DNA of 64,000 nucleotides from Actinotignum urinale DSM 15805 (GCF_000420445.1 NZ_ATUY01000002.1:189889-253888), one strand, 5' to 3'; counted from the stretch's first letter, positions 28,173 to 38,951 are shown. Made by a program: numbers and translations. Notes: generated from the sequence alone by a model not told the origin.

Positions 28173-28471
28173 GTGCGTAGGCACGTTACTTTTGCGCCGG
28201 TTAGAGTTGCGTGTGGGCGGATGTTTGAAGGGATAGTTTGATAGTTCACGCACGCTCCCTTGCGCGCCGTCACTCACGTTCTGCCCCTTATGTCTTGCCC
28301 CTCACGCTTCTTGAGGTGGTTGCACGTAGCTCTAATTCTCTTGCGGTTAGGTGCGCTACGAGCTACTACAGGTGAGTAAACAGCTGTAACGGCTAACTGT
28401 TTTAATAGTGGCGTTTCACGCAACTGGCTAATAAACGTTACTAAGTGAGTAACAGCGTATATGATAATTGC
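28173..28471. other. Gene-free gap after mfd
   Basis: No gene or strong hairpin was recognised. The stretch is C/T-rich in its middle. Near its end TATGAT (28460-28465) ends seven bases before the GTG of the next gene, so it includes that gene's leaderless promoter. Confidence 0.4.
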
Positions 28472-29515
28472 GTGAGTTTTCTTCAAGGCATCGTCGCGGG
28501 CAGCTCTATGGAGCTATGGCCCGATGCTGTGCGTATTGGAACGGGTGTGGATCGTCTCGCCGATATCCGCGACCGCCATATCCGCGAACTTGACCACCTA
28601 CACATCCCTGAAACTCCTGAAGAACGCGCCGAATTCGCCCGCGATTTACGTGATTCCTTTGAAGAAAAAATCCGTCTCTGGATTATCCCCATGACCCAGG
28701 AAGAACGCGAAAGCTGGCAACACATTTTGCCTTATGGTGCCGTTCTAGAGCTCGGGCCTGCCCAAATGTACCAGGGAAGAGAAATTATTCCATCCGGGCT
28801 TGTGCCACGTTTCGTCGTCGATAGTCTCATTCAACGCGGAGATGCTAGGGATATGCTATTGTTACGCGATTCCCTCCATAACGTCGATGCGCTCTGTGTT
28901 TCTTTGCGGCACGAAAAGGCTTTGCGCGAGGTCGGGATTGAGCTCCATCACCGTAATATTTTCGTACGAATTTTCACGAATTTTAAGTTTTTAGCGTATG
29001 TTGTCGTCCTGATTTATTCGATGCTTCGCGTACTGCCTGTAATGTTCGTGCCCGAGTTCAAAGGCTCCCTTTGGGTATTGTGGACTATTGATATAGTAAC
29101 AGCGCTCCCGTACACCTGGGGTATTTTAACGATGGTCACCGCGGGGCAAACGTGGAAACGACTTGTTGGCTTGGTAACCACGATTGTCACGTTTATGGCG
29201 CCCTACGTCTATTTTGCCTCCCACGGCAAGCATTACCCTCCAGATGTCATTTACATTATTATTGTGTTGATTTCCTCGGCTTTTGTGGTGGAGGGATTCA
29301 AAATGTGGCGGGATTACGTTGTTGCGCGTTCCCTGCGCGAAAGAAGCCTAAGAATAGGGGATTCTCGCAGGTCCAAAGTTATTTCTTATAGTAGGACGAC
29401 GGACAAGCGCGAACGCTTCATCCCTTCAAAGAATACTGTCCAAACAAGGGCGACGAAAAACGGGATAGAAACTCGTCGTCGTATTAAAAATATTATTTTA
29501 CGCTTGTTGCACTAA
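28472..29515 (+). CDS. Membrane protein of unknown function
   Basis: Not recognised. With a leaderless GTG at 28472 (TATGAT ends seven bases before) it has 347 residues. Residues 1-165 are soluble and charged (a stretch of alternating Glu/Arg helices, then RESWQHILPYGAVLELG); four hydrophobic segments follow at about 185-285 (FLAYVVVLIYSMLRVLPVMFV, LWVLWTIDIVTALPYTWGIL, LVGLVTTIVTFMAPYVYFAS, VIYIIIVLISSAFVVEGF; each about 20 residues), and a very basic 65-residue tail ends RRRIKNIILRLLH. A cytoplasmic sensor or scaffold anchored in the membrane is possible. The next gene is convergent, with three bases between stops. Confidence 0.6.
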   Translation: MSFLQGIVAGSSMELWPDAVRIGTGVDRLADIRDRHIRELDHLHIPETPEERAEFARDLRDSFEEKIRLWIIPMTQEERESWQHILPYGAVLELGPAQMYQGREIIPSGLVPRFVVDSLIQRGDARDMLLLRDSLHNVDALCVSLRHEKALREVGIELHHRNIFVRIFTNFKFLAYVVVLIYSMLRVLPVMFVPEFKGSLWVLWTIDIVTALPYTWGILTMVTAGQTWKRLVGLVTTIVTFMAPYVYFASHGKHYPPDVIYIIIVLISSAFVVEGFKMWRDYVVARSLRERSLRIGDSRRSKVISYSRTTDKRERFIPSKNTVQTRATKNGIETRRRIKNIILRLLH

Positions 29516-29518
29516 ATA

Positions 29519-30286
29519 TTATTCGTGAGTGGAGTGTTGCGTGCTCATAAACACTGGGAAGAACGTGCGCAGCAACCCAACGAAAACAATCCACAAACCG
29601 GAAATCAGCCAGAGAATCACGAGCCATGCCGGATTTTCGGGATAAACGGCGATAAGCCACGCGGTTGTTCCCGTCCAAATAATTGCGAAGGTTGCGGTAA
29701 CGGCGCGAAACTTTTTTACGCGGAAGGGGTGAACCCACTTCCAGGGGATAACGGCGAGTGCCGAGAACACAACAATAACAATCCAGTTAAGCCACATTGG
29801 CACGGAGAACAGCCACATAATAACCGCGATAACATTCCACGTTGCCGGGAAACCGACGAAATACCAATCATTGGATTTCATGAGGGTGTTGGCGTAGCAG
29901 AACATGGAGGAGACAAGAATAAAAGCTCCAGCAATGAAAGGCAGGTAACCTGGCCCCAGAGGCAGGCATTGCATAATGAACATTGCGGGGATGAGAGTCC
30001 AGGTAATGTAGTCGACGATATTATCGACCATCGCACCACTGAAATGTGGGAGAACATCTTTAACGCGCGCCTTGCGCGCCATCGGGCCGTCGGCTGCATC
30101 AACGACGAGAGAGATGACGAGCCAAATCCACATTTCTTTAATGTTTTCTGTATAGAGGGCGTTAATGGCGAGAATAGCCCAGAGTAAGCCGGTCATTGTA
30201 AAGAAATGTACGGACCACGCCACTATTTTGTGTATGGTCGAAAAATCTTTAGAGGCGTGAGCTGCGCTTTCTTCACCTATTTTCAT
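29519..30286 (-). CDS. pcs: Phosphatidylcholine synthase-like CDP-alcohol phosphatidyltransferase
   Basis: 255 residues with about eight membrane segments. The catalytic motif DGPMARKARVKDVLPHFSG, continued by AMVDNIVD, follows DGx2ARx12Gx3Dx3D; the 12-residue gap is the hallmark of bacterial phosphatidylcholine synthase (Pcs), while other CDP-alcohol transferases have 8. The segment FVGFPATWNVIAVIMWLF is also Pcs-like. The family joins CDP-diacylglycerol to choline in the membrane, so this organism may make phosphatidylcholine from host choline. No clear Shine-Dalgarno. It is divergent from eno. Substrate assignment by motif only. Confidence 0.72.
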   Translation of the reverse strand: MKIGEESAAHASKDFSTIHKIVAWSVHFFTMTGLLWAILAINALYTENIKEMWIWLVISLVVDAADGPMARKARVKDVLPHFSGAMVDNIVDYITWTLIPAMFIMQCLPLGPGYLPFIAGAFILVSSMFCYANTLMKSNDWYFVGFPATWNVIAVIMWLFSVPMWLNWIVIVVFSALAVIPWKWVHPFRVKKFRAVTATFAIIWTGTTAWLIAVYPENPAWLVILWLISGLWIVFVGLLRTFFPVFMSTQHSTHE

Positions 30287-31907
<1,621 letters not shown>

Positions 31908-32046
31908 ATTTTAGGAAAACTAAGGTTTACGCAAGGATCCCAGCTTGCGCCTAGAATGGTTTTATTTTTCGATGAAAACCGGTGTGAATAAAGGGCCTAC
32001 AGTAACTTCAGGCTTACAGTAACCCTGAAGTTTTACCTGTTTTTAG

Positions 32047-32088
32047 CTTGTGGGCGCATCCTTTCGGATGCGCCCACAAGTCATGTTT
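32047..32088 (+). terminator. Hairpin terminator after eno
   Basis: A 15-bp perfect stem (32047-32061 with 32066-32080, GGGCGCATCC core) and TTTC loop, followed by TCATGTTT. Confidence 0.75.
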
Positions 32089-32160
32089 GAGAATATATGG
32101 ATAAGCCCACTTATTGCATTGAAGCCGTTGTCGCTTTTAGCTTCCAGCATTGTTATTAGC

Positions 32161-32174
32161 TAAACTTGAGCATA
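32161..32174 (+). promoter_or_regulatory. -10 element for leaderless ftsB-like gene
   Basis: TAAACT (32161-32166) ends eight bases before ATG 32174; no ribosome site between. Confidence 0.4.
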
Positions 32175-32914
32175 TGAATGCACGACGTCCCATGAAAGGT
32201 TCCTCGCCACAACGGCGCAGGAGTTTTTCCGAGCATTCCAATCAATCTTCTCGCCGTTCACATCAACCTTCAAACAAACATTCCGGCGTAACGGAGTCCT
32301 CCGTCTCGCATCGTCGTCCTTTCTCCAACGATGGGAAAGGGAATCGTCCGGGTGGGAAAAATGTGCGTTCAGGTAGACGCCGAGCCCGAATTACTGTAGA
32401 AGCCGGTAGCCGTCAAGGAACCGTGAGCGTCAGCTCTCTCGTCGTCGCACTTTTTATTATTCTTGCTGTCATTATCATTATTCCCACAGCGAACCGATAC
32501 ACAAGTCAACAACGCGATTTACGTACTGTTCAGGCGCAACTGAGTAAAGTGCAGGAACACAACGAAATCTTGGAAAAAGAAAAAGCGATGTGGTCGGACC
32601 CCGAGTTTGTGAAATCTCAAGCCCGAGTTCGTCTCGGATATGTGGTGCCTGGGCAGCGTCTGTATGTTGCGGGCGACCCGGCAAAGGGTAGCGCCCTCCA
32701 ACAACTTCAAAAGCGTGTGGATACTGTTAACGAACAGCGTCGGATGAATACGCCTTGGTATGTTACCGCCTGGGATACGTTACAGATTGCGGGCCACGCC
32801 TCTCGGGGCACCCTGGATAACCCCAACGCGGCTCCCGTCTATGAGCCCGGAAGTAAGGAAACTCTGCGCCCCGGGGCGGAAATTCCCACACCGATTCCCA
32901 CAAAAGCTAAGTGA
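32174..32914 (+). CDS. ftsB: Septum formation initiator FtsB/DivIC family protein
   Basis: 246-residue bitopic division protein. Residues 1-75 are a basic, Ser/Arg/Gly-rich cytoplasmic region; a membrane segment follows (VSSLVVALFIILAVIIIIP), then a coiled coil (QLSKVQEHNEILEKEKAMW) and the conserved SQARVRLGYVVPGQRLYVA segment typical of actinobacterial FtsB. The last 80 residues are unconserved and Pro-rich. FtsB works with FtsQ and FtsL to activate septal wall synthesis. eno-ftsB-DUF501-ppx is the usual order. Confidence 0.85.
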   Translation: MNARRPMKGSSPQRRRSFSEHSNQSSRRSHQPSNKHSGVTESSVSHRRPFSNDGKGNRPGGKNVRSGRRRARITVEAGSRQGTVSVSSLVVALFIILAVIIIIPTANRYTSQQRDLRTVQAQLSKVQEHNEILEKEKAMWSDPEFVKSQARVRLGYVVPGQRLYVAGDPAKGSALQQLQKRVDTVNEQRRMNTPWYVTAWDTLQIAGHASRGTLDNPNAAPVYEPGSKETLRPGAEIPTPIPTKAK

Positions 32915-32972
32915 TGGAAACCTATGACTGAAGGTCATCACAACATTTTTACTGCATCACTTTAAGGAAGTT

Positions 32973-33506
32973 ATGGAACTCGATATTTCTCAAGAATTAC
33001 TCACACGTATCGCCGTGAACGCCTCACCTGTTCGCGAGGGTGATACGACGACGTTGACGCTCCATTTGGGGCGCGTTCCGCGAGGGCTTGTGGGTATTGG
33101 GGCGCGTTGTGCTTGCGGACGCCCGGCCGTAACGATTACCCAGCCACGCCTTGCGCACGGGGAGCCTTTCCCGACGCTGTTCTATCTCACCCTTCCGTAT
33201 GTTGTGAAAGAAATCAGCCACCTTGAAGGTGAAGGCGTTATGGCTGAATATAACGAGCTGTTAAAGGGGAGCGAAAGTCTCCAAGCGGAATATGCGAAAG
33301 CGCATCGCATCTATATTGAACGACGAAACCTCCTGGGAGAAGTCCCCGAAATTAAGGACTTCTCCGCAGGAGGTATGCCGAACCGTATCAAATGCCTTCA
33401 CGCACTCGCCGGCTATTCGCTCAGCGTCGGGAAAGGCGTGTGTCCCTTCGGCGATATGGCGCTTGAACGCATCGACTGGGATCCAAGCGTCTGCCATTGC
33501 GAGTAA
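32973..33506 (+). CDS. DUF501 family protein
   Basis: 177 residues. The motif GARCACGRPAVTITQPRL and, near the end, CLHALAGYSLSVGKGVCPFGDMAL match the actinobacterial DUF501 family (M. tuberculosis Rv1025), whose role is unknown. Conserved Cys and His residues suggest a metal site. AAGGAAG lies two bases before the ATG. Positioned between ftsB and the sugar cluster; ppx, its usual neighbour, comes 4.3 kb later, so the sugar genes at 33698-37546 appear inserted in this block. Confidence 0.85.
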   Translation: MELDISQELLTRIAVNASPVREGDTTTLTLHLGRVPRGLVGIGARCACGRPAVTITQPRLAHGEPFPTLFYLTLPYVVKEISHLEGEGVMAEYNELLKGSESLQAEYAKAHRIYIERRNLLGEVPEIKDFSAGGMPNRIKCLHALAGYSLSVGKGVCPFGDMALERIDWDPSVCHCE

Positions 33507-33697
33507 CATCCGCAGCCTAGTTCGCCCGTAACATTATCCGTAACTTTTCCCGTGACTTTTTCCGGCTACGCTCGCATTGACGGTGTTCCGAATTCTCGAT
33601 GAGTGTGCGCGTTGTGTTGTCGCTACCGCACGTTTTTGTGAAATTCTTGGGACAACTTGAGCGAGCGCGCCGAATCCGTCGTCGAAAAATGGTGATT

Positions 33698-36187
33698 TTA
33701 GGACGCGGAATCGAGGAAACGGAAAGCGTCAGGGCGCCGGCCCTCAGCATCGAAAGCGGAAAGAACATATGATGTTGCCTTCACACCTTCGCTCACTTCC
33801 ACGCACAACTCGCCCTCAGGATAGACGCGAACCGTGAGCGACGGTTCGCGGTTGAAATATTCCACCATAGAACCATCGACCCACAGATTTGCCTCCTGAT
33901 GAACCTGCTGATCCAGCAAAATACGTCCGGTTCCGTTATCGATGAGTCGGAAACTGCCTTCGCCAACAAAATCAATGCTGAAAGCGCGAGGTTGAGAAAC
34001 CCGGATCCCCGGTTGAATTTCCTGAGCAGAATCCTTTTCGCGCAAGAGATGCACCTCGGGGGCAACACGTTGCACAATCCGGCCCTCACCATCCATCACA
34101 ATTTCGCGCGGGAAAGTTAAGGCGCCATTATATCCTGAGGAATCAATCGCTTCATCGGTGCGGTCGCTACCCTCCCAGGACCAACCCCACACAAGGACGC
34201 GACCATCCTCAATCTTGCACTGCGGGGCATAAAAATCACTACCACGATCAAACTGGCCACCAGTGCTCGGAATGAACGTCGGGTAACCGGCAGAAAAATC
34301 AAGGTCGCCCACAAGATACCCCACGCCGTTGAGATGATCCATGAGGCTTTCGGCCTCAACCCAGAGAGACGCCACCAACACCCAACGTCCATCAACCTGG
34401 ACAAGCTGGGGGCATTCCCAAATATGTGCGGGTGCGTGAATGGAAGCAATAGGATCTTCGCCGGTGAGTAGCGGCCCCACATACGTCCAGTTATGCCAAT
34501 CGTCAGCGTTATATACGAGAACCGCGGCCGTCCCGTTATCATAACCCGCGCCGTGAATCGCCCAACGGTGCCCATCCACCTCGAAAATGAAGGGGTCACG
34601 CATGGCGCGAACATTATCAACAGGTGGCATATCGGCAACTACGCCCACGCGATCCCAGCCGGATTTATCCGCGCGCTGTTGGGCGAGAACAGTAACCGAA
34701 GGGCCGTCAGTTACCGACACCGCGGTATAGAGCAGGTTCGATTCGCCGTCGACCATTAATCCGACACCGGACCAGCAGCCCGCAGAATCATTCTCCCCAT
34801 GACGGGGCTTTAACGCGACAGGTTGCTCCGTCCAGTTCACTAAATCTTTGGATGTGGCGTGCCCCCAATTAATCTGGTTATGCCAGGGCGCGAGAGGATT
34901 GAACTGATAGAACATGTGGTACGTGTCCCCAATTTTATGGAAACCATTGGCATCATTCACCCACCCAAATTTCGGGCGGATATGTAAACCGGGGAAGTAA
35001 CGATCAGGGAAAAGAGAGGGAGTCATAATATTTTCCTTTACAGCTAACGATGAATGAATATGTGTGGGAAGCCAGCCAGCATGGCGCCTCCCGTGAGCAG
35101 AAGGACGCAAAACGCCAAACGAAACCCGTGCATGTGGAGAGTCGGCGTCGTCGAGAAGTGAAGCGTCCCTATCGTGTTCAGAAGAAAGAACCAGGCCACT
35201 ATGAGCCGTGGCGATGAGAGACACATCAATCGAATGTGTCCCGTATGTGAGAGGAGAGTGAGGATCCAAGGCGTGCCCAAGCGTTTCAACAACCGAGTTG
35301 GCACACTCAAAAGAGGGAACTTCGGCGCGAATAAAGAACTCCGGGTAAAGAAGGAGGTGCGGGGCGTCGTCGTAAACACCCACCCACACGTCTTTACCAA
35401 GATACAGGCCCGCATTCGCACACGCCCGCATGACAGGACGCACAAAATATGAGGAACCGAGGACGAAACCATCCGCACCAGCCTCAAGAACCTGCCGGAA
35501 AATATGTTCCATATAGTGATCCGAACGCGAACCGCGCAACAGTTGCATACGTTTTACCGCGCGATGCTCCTGGCGATGCGCAGCCTCGAAACCCCGCATG
35601 AAATTCGTGCCACCGTCGATCCCACGATCGGGATACACAAGGACAGGTAGGGTTGCGCCAGCGCGAAAAACACTAGCCGTTAATTCCTGGGAAGCCGCCG
35701 TGCGATCCACACCAATTTGGGTTGCAACCACCCCATGATCCAGATTATTTACGACGACGAAGGGCACGCCATGCGCTCGAAGCAGGCGCAAACTGTGGCG
35801 CCGCCAACCGGCAAGCGGTGAAATCACCACGGCATCAACATGCTGGGAAAGAAGAACCGCAACGGCTTGCTCTTCCACAATCGGGGAGGATTGAGAGTCA
35901 AGGAGGCTCGCGTGCCACCCCGATTCTCCCATCGCCTCCGCAATATCCATGAACTGTTGGCGTGTGCTTTCGCTATGGATAAAGGAACCGACCATGCCGA
36001 TAGTGGGCGTACCACCCACGCCAAGGGAGCGAACAGTTGAACGTCGCTTGTAGCCCAGCTGGCGGGCGGTGGCAAGGACGCGCTCGCGGGTTGCGTGGTT
36101 CACGCGCCGGGTGCCGTTCATTACGTGAGATACGGTGGTGACGGAGACCTGGGCGTGGCGAGCGACATCGGCCATTGTGACGTTCAT
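33698..36187 (-). CDS. LacI-type regulator joined in frame to GH32 beta-fructosidase
   Basis: One 829-residue open frame. Residues 4-52 are a LacI helix-turn-helix (ADVARHAQVSVTTVSHVMNG), about 60-335 a periplasmic-binding-like effector domain (IGMVGSFIHSESTRQQFMDIA), about 336-387 an unconserved linker, and 388-829 a glycoside hydrolase family 32 domain: nucleophile Asp412 (WVNDANG), transition-state stabiliser Arg530-Asp531-Pro532 and acid/base Glu591 (WECPQ). GH32 enzymes split sucrose, sucrose-6-phosphate or fructans. AAAGGAAAATATT precedes an internal ATG at 35026, so the enzyme may also be made alone. The start at 36187 has AGGA. It lies 21 bases after a sugar porter gene. Confidence 0.85.
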   Translation of the reverse strand: MNVTMADVARHAQVSVTTVSHVMNGTRRVNHATRERVLATARQLGYKRRSTVRSLGVGGTPTIGMVGSFIHSESTRQQFMDIAEAMGESGWHASLLDSQSSPIVEEQAVAVLLSQHVDAVVISPLAGWRRHSLRLLRAHGVPFVVVNNLDHGVVATQIGVDRTAASQELTASVFRAGATLPVLVYPDRGIDGGTNFMRGFEAAHRQEHRAVKRMQLLRGSRSDHYMEHIFRQVLEAGADGFVLGSSYFVRPVMRACANAGLYLGKDVWVGVYDDAPHLLLYPEFFIRAEVPSFECANSVVETLGHALDPHSPLTYGTHSIDVSLIATAHSGLVLSSEHDRDASLLDDADSPHARVSFGVLRPSAHGRRHAGWLPTHIHSSLAVKENIMTPSLFPDRYFPGLHIRPKFGWVNDANGFHKIGDTYHMFYQFNPLAPWHNQINWGHATSKDLVNWTEQPVALKPRHGENDSAGCWSGVGLMVDGESNLLYTAVSVTDGPSVTVLAQQRADKSGWDRVGVVADMPPVDNVRAMRDPFIFEVDGHRWAIHGAGYDNGTAAVLVYNADDWHNWTYVGPLLTGEDPIASIHAPAHIWECPQLVQVDGRWVLVASLWVEAESLMDHLNGVGYLVGDLDFSAGYPTFIPSTGGQFDRGSDFYAPQCKIEDGRVLVWGWSWEGSDRTDEAIDSSGYNGALTFPREIVMDGEGRIVQRVAPEVHLLREKDSAQEIQPGIRVSQPRAFSIDFVGEGSFRLIDNGTGRILLDQQVHQEANLWVDGSMVEYFNREPSLTVRVYPEGELCVEVSEGVKATSYVLSAFDAEGRRPDAFRFLDSAS
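35024..35043 (-). promoter_or_regulatory. Internal ribosome site and ATG for the GH32 part
   Basis: AAAGGAAA, five to six bases of AT, then ATG at 35026, in frame with the upstream LacI frame (codon 388). The position matches the normal start of a stand-alone GH32 enzyme. Confidence 0.6.
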
Positions 36188-36208
36188 TGTGTGTCCTAGT
36201 TTCCTCGG

Positions 36209-37546
36209 TTAATTCGTTGTGTCAGCGCCAATTTCTTCGAGTGCGCGTCCCTTAGTTTCCGGCATGAGGAAAATAACCCACAAGACGGCAGCGAACATGC
36301 ATGCACCATAGAAAATGAAGGTTCCCGTCTTGGACCATTCGAAGAGAACCGGGAACGTTCCCGAAATAATCGCTGCACTGATCCAGTGCGAGGCGGAGCC
36401 AACCGCTTGGCCACCGGCGCGATATGCCGGAGCGAAGCTTTCGGAAATAAACACCCAGAGAACCGAGCCAATACCTGTTGCCAGAGCCGCAATGAATACA
36501 AGGATTAATACGAGAACGAGGATTCCGCTCTGCTGGTCCAATTTCCCGCCACTACGAGCAAAGATGAAGGCGATAGCGAAGAGGGCAATACAGTCAATTG
36601 CGGTTCCCCAACCCACGAGCGGGCGCCTTCCGACGCGGTCAACAAGTGCGCGTCCAATAAAGGTGAATATGAGGTTCGTTAAACCGACGAGGATTGAGGC
36701 TGCGAAGGCCGCATCTCCCGGAATTCCCGCATTGGCGAGCAGGGAAGGAGCATAGTAGAGCACCGCATTCGTTCCCGCAAACTGGCTGAAGAACGCGATG
36801 AGGGCAGCCATGAAGATGGGGCGTGCATTATGTTTATTGAAGAAGGGTGCGCTTGCTTTCTGTGTTGCCTGGGGCTTGCGCAGCAACGTGAGAACGCGAT
36901 TGTATTCGTCGTCGTCGAATAAACCACCCATAATTTCCTTGGCTTCTTCGGTGCGCCCTTTACGGTAGAGCCAGCGCGGGGATTCGGGGATTACGTAGCA
37001 GAGAATCCAGAAAACGACCGCGGGAACCGCCTGGACCGCGAGCATCCAACGCCACCCGATCTCGATGGGCATCAGCTTCACAATAATGAAGTTGGACAGG
37101 TAGGCAAGCACGATACCCATCACGATATTGAGTTGGAAGGTTGCCACGAGTTTCCCGCGGCGTTTCGTCGGCGCAATTTCCGCAAGATATAGTGGCGCAA
37201 TCACTGATGAGGCACCGATTGCCACACCGCCTAGCGTGCGGAATACAATAAAGAACCACCATGTTGGGGCGACGGCTACAAGAACGGCCGTGGTGGTGTA
37301 AAGGAAGGCAATGACTTTGAGCATGGGGAGCCTGCCGTATTTATCGGCTGGCATTCCGCCACCCAGCGCGCCAATAATGGTTCCGATAAGTGCGCACGAG
37401 ACCGTGAAACCGAGTTCGCCTGCGCTTAAATTCCAGAGTTTTTGCATAGCGTCCGTTGTTCCGGAAATGACGGATGTGTCAAAGCCGAAAAGCAAACCAC
37501 CAAGGGATGCTGCGGTTGCAGAAAACCCTACTAGATGTTTTTTCAT
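36209..37546 (-). CDS. MFS sugar porter (sugar/H+ symporter family)
   Basis: 445-residue twelve-segment transporter. Sugar-porter signatures are present: GGLLFGFDTSVISG in segment 1, DKYGRLPML between segments 2 and 3, RTLGGVAIGASSVIAPLYLAEIAPTKRRG, PESPRWLYRKGR, DRVGRRPL and PETKGRALEEI at the C-terminus. ATG 37546 is preferred because AGAGAG precedes it; an in-frame ATG at 37561 would add five residues. With the LacI-GH32 gene it forms a sucrose/fructoside uptake and hydrolysis unit; substrate is inferred from the partner enzyme. Confidence 0.88.
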   Translation of the reverse strand: MKKHLVGFSATAASLGGLLFGFDTSVISGTTDAMQKLWNLSAGELGFTVSCALIGTIIGALGGGMPADKYGRLPMLKVIAFLYTTTAVLVAVAPTWWFFIVFRTLGGVAIGASSVIAPLYLAEIAPTKRRGKLVATFQLNIVMGIVLAYLSNFIIVKLMPIEIGWRWMLAVQAVPAVVFWILCYVIPESPRWLYRKGRTEEAKEIMGGLFDDDEYNRVLTLLRKPQATQKASAPFFNKHNARPIFMAALIAFFSQFAGTNAVLYYAPSLLANAGIPGDAAFAASILVGLTNLIFTFIGRALVDRVGRRPLVGWGTAIDCIALFAIAFIFARSGGKLDQQSGILVLVLILVFIAALATGIGSVLWVFISESFAPAYRAGGQAVGSASHWISAAIISGTFPVLFEWSKTGTFIFYGACMFAAVLWVIFLMPETKGRALEEIGADTTN

Positions 37547-37573
37547 AATCTCTCTCTTCATTGAGTATGTTGT

Positions 37574-37589
37574 GTGACATCATTGCCAC
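37574..37589. promoter_or_regulatory. Possible operator upstream of the sugar porter
   Basis: GTGACATCATTGCCAC is an imperfect 16-bp palindrome (arms GTGRCA) about 28 bases before the porter start, where a LacI-type operator would be expected. The rest of 37590-37865 holds no gene. Confidence 0.25.
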
Positions 37590-37853
37590 GTACTCGGAGT
37601 GTAGAGGCGAATTAACATCTATTTTAAGAGAGGTCATGGAAAAGTTGCGCAAATTTTTTTCGGGCGGGGTGCGCGGAGGCTTTGTGGGGTTTTTGAGTTA
37701 TGTTCGACGGGATTTGGCGGGTTTTGTGGAGCGTAGCGTTGGGGGTGTGTGATCTTCCCGTAAGACAAGGGCAAATAGCGCTGGTGGCACGTAGCGTTGG
37801 GACGGCGAGGGGTGAGAAATGTTGAAAGATGTTGAGGTGGCGGGGTGCGTGGT

Positions 37854-37866
37854 TAAAATAAATGCA
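37854..37866 (+). promoter_or_regulatory. -10 element for leaderless ppx
   Basis: TAAAAT (37854-37859) ends seven bases before ATG 37866, with no ribosome-binding site. Confidence 0.55.
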
Positions 37867-38951
37867 TGATTGTTGCGGGAATTGATTGCGGAACGAATTC
37901 AATTAGGCTCCTTATTGCCGATATTGATAAAGATGGGCGCGTAACCCAGGAATTTCATCGAGATATGCAGATCGTTCGCCTGGGGCAAGACGTTGATAAG
38001 AACGGATATTTTGTCCCTGAAGCAGTTGAACGAACACTTACCGCGGTTGATGATTATGCCCGCTTGTGTACCACATACGGTGTTGAGTCCGTCCGTTTTG
38101 CGGCGACCTCCGCAACGCGAGATGCGTCAAACCGAAATATTTTCCTTGAGGGCGTCCATGCGCGTATGGGCATTTACCCGCAGGTGTTAAGCGGTGAAGA
38201 AGAGGCACAAACCTCATTCGCCGGAGCAATTTCCGCCCGGCAACTCTATGATGCTCCCGTTACGGACGCGGCTAGAAATTCCAGCACAAACGCCGTCGAG
38301 AACGCCAACGACACAAAACCGTGTGACCCCGCACTATCCACAACGAACCATAGCGACGCGGAAACAATCCTCGTTATCGATGTGGGTGGCGGATCAACAG
38401 AGCTCGTTCTCGGCACGGATCAGGGGCAGGTTCTCCAGGCGTTCTCCATGAACGTTGGAAGCGTGCGCATGAAAGAACGGCATTTCCGCAATGATCCACC
38501 ACTGCTGGAAGAAATCTGTAGCGCGCGCAAAGATATTCACCGCGCACTGGACGAAGCCGAAGCGCACGTCGATATCGGCCGGGCACAGCATATTATTGGC
38601 GTTGCTGGAACCGTTACTTCCGTTACGGCCGCACACCTAAAGCTGGAAACCTACGACTCCTCGCGCGTTCACGGCACAGCCATGTCGATTGCGGACATCA
38701 CCGCCCAATGCGAATGGTATATTGCGGCCACGGCTGAAGAACGCGCGGCTCTCGGTTTCATGCATCCTGGGCGCGTCCCCGTGATTGGGGCGGGCGCGCT
38801 CGTGTGGGAAACCGTTGTTGAGAGAATTGTGCAACGCTGCGCCGAACGCGGCACAAAAATTTCCCACGTAACGACCTCCGAATATGATATTTTGGACGGC
38901 CTTGCCCTGTGGGCAGCACGTGAACCCCAACCGTGGAAACCTATGATATAA
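37866..38951 (+). CDS. ppx: Exopolyphosphatase / guanosine pentaphosphatase family protein
   Basis: 361-residue ASKHA-fold phosphatase. Seen: IDCGTNSIRLLIADI (phosphate loop 1, residues 6-20), GVESVRFAATSATRDASN, the catalytic acid region LSGEEEAQTSF (about 108-118), phosphate loop 2 VIDVGGGSTELVLG (170-183) and VGVAGTVTSVTA-like VAGTVTSVTAAHL. Residues about 127-166 are an extra Asn/Thr/Asp-rich segment between the catalytic Glu and loop 2. The family cleaves polyphosphate or pppGpp. Leaderless ATG start. Confidence 0.9.
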   Translation: MIVAGIDCGTNSIRLLIADIDKDGRVTQEFHRDMQIVRLGQDVDKNGYFVPEAVERTLTAVDDYARLCTTYGVESVRFAATSATRDASNRNIFLEGVHARMGIYPQVLSGEEEAQTSFAGAISARQLYDAPVTDAARNSSTNAVENANDTKPCDPALSTTNHSDAETILVIDVGGGSTELVLGTDQGQVLQAFSMNVGSVRMKERHFRNDPPLLEEICSARKDIHRALDEAEAHVDIGRAQHIIGVAGTVTSVTAAHLKLETYDSSRVHGTAMSIADITAQCEWYIAATAEERAALGFMHPGRVPVIGAGALVWETVVERIVQRCAERGTKISHVTTSEYDILDGLALWAAREPQPWKPMI

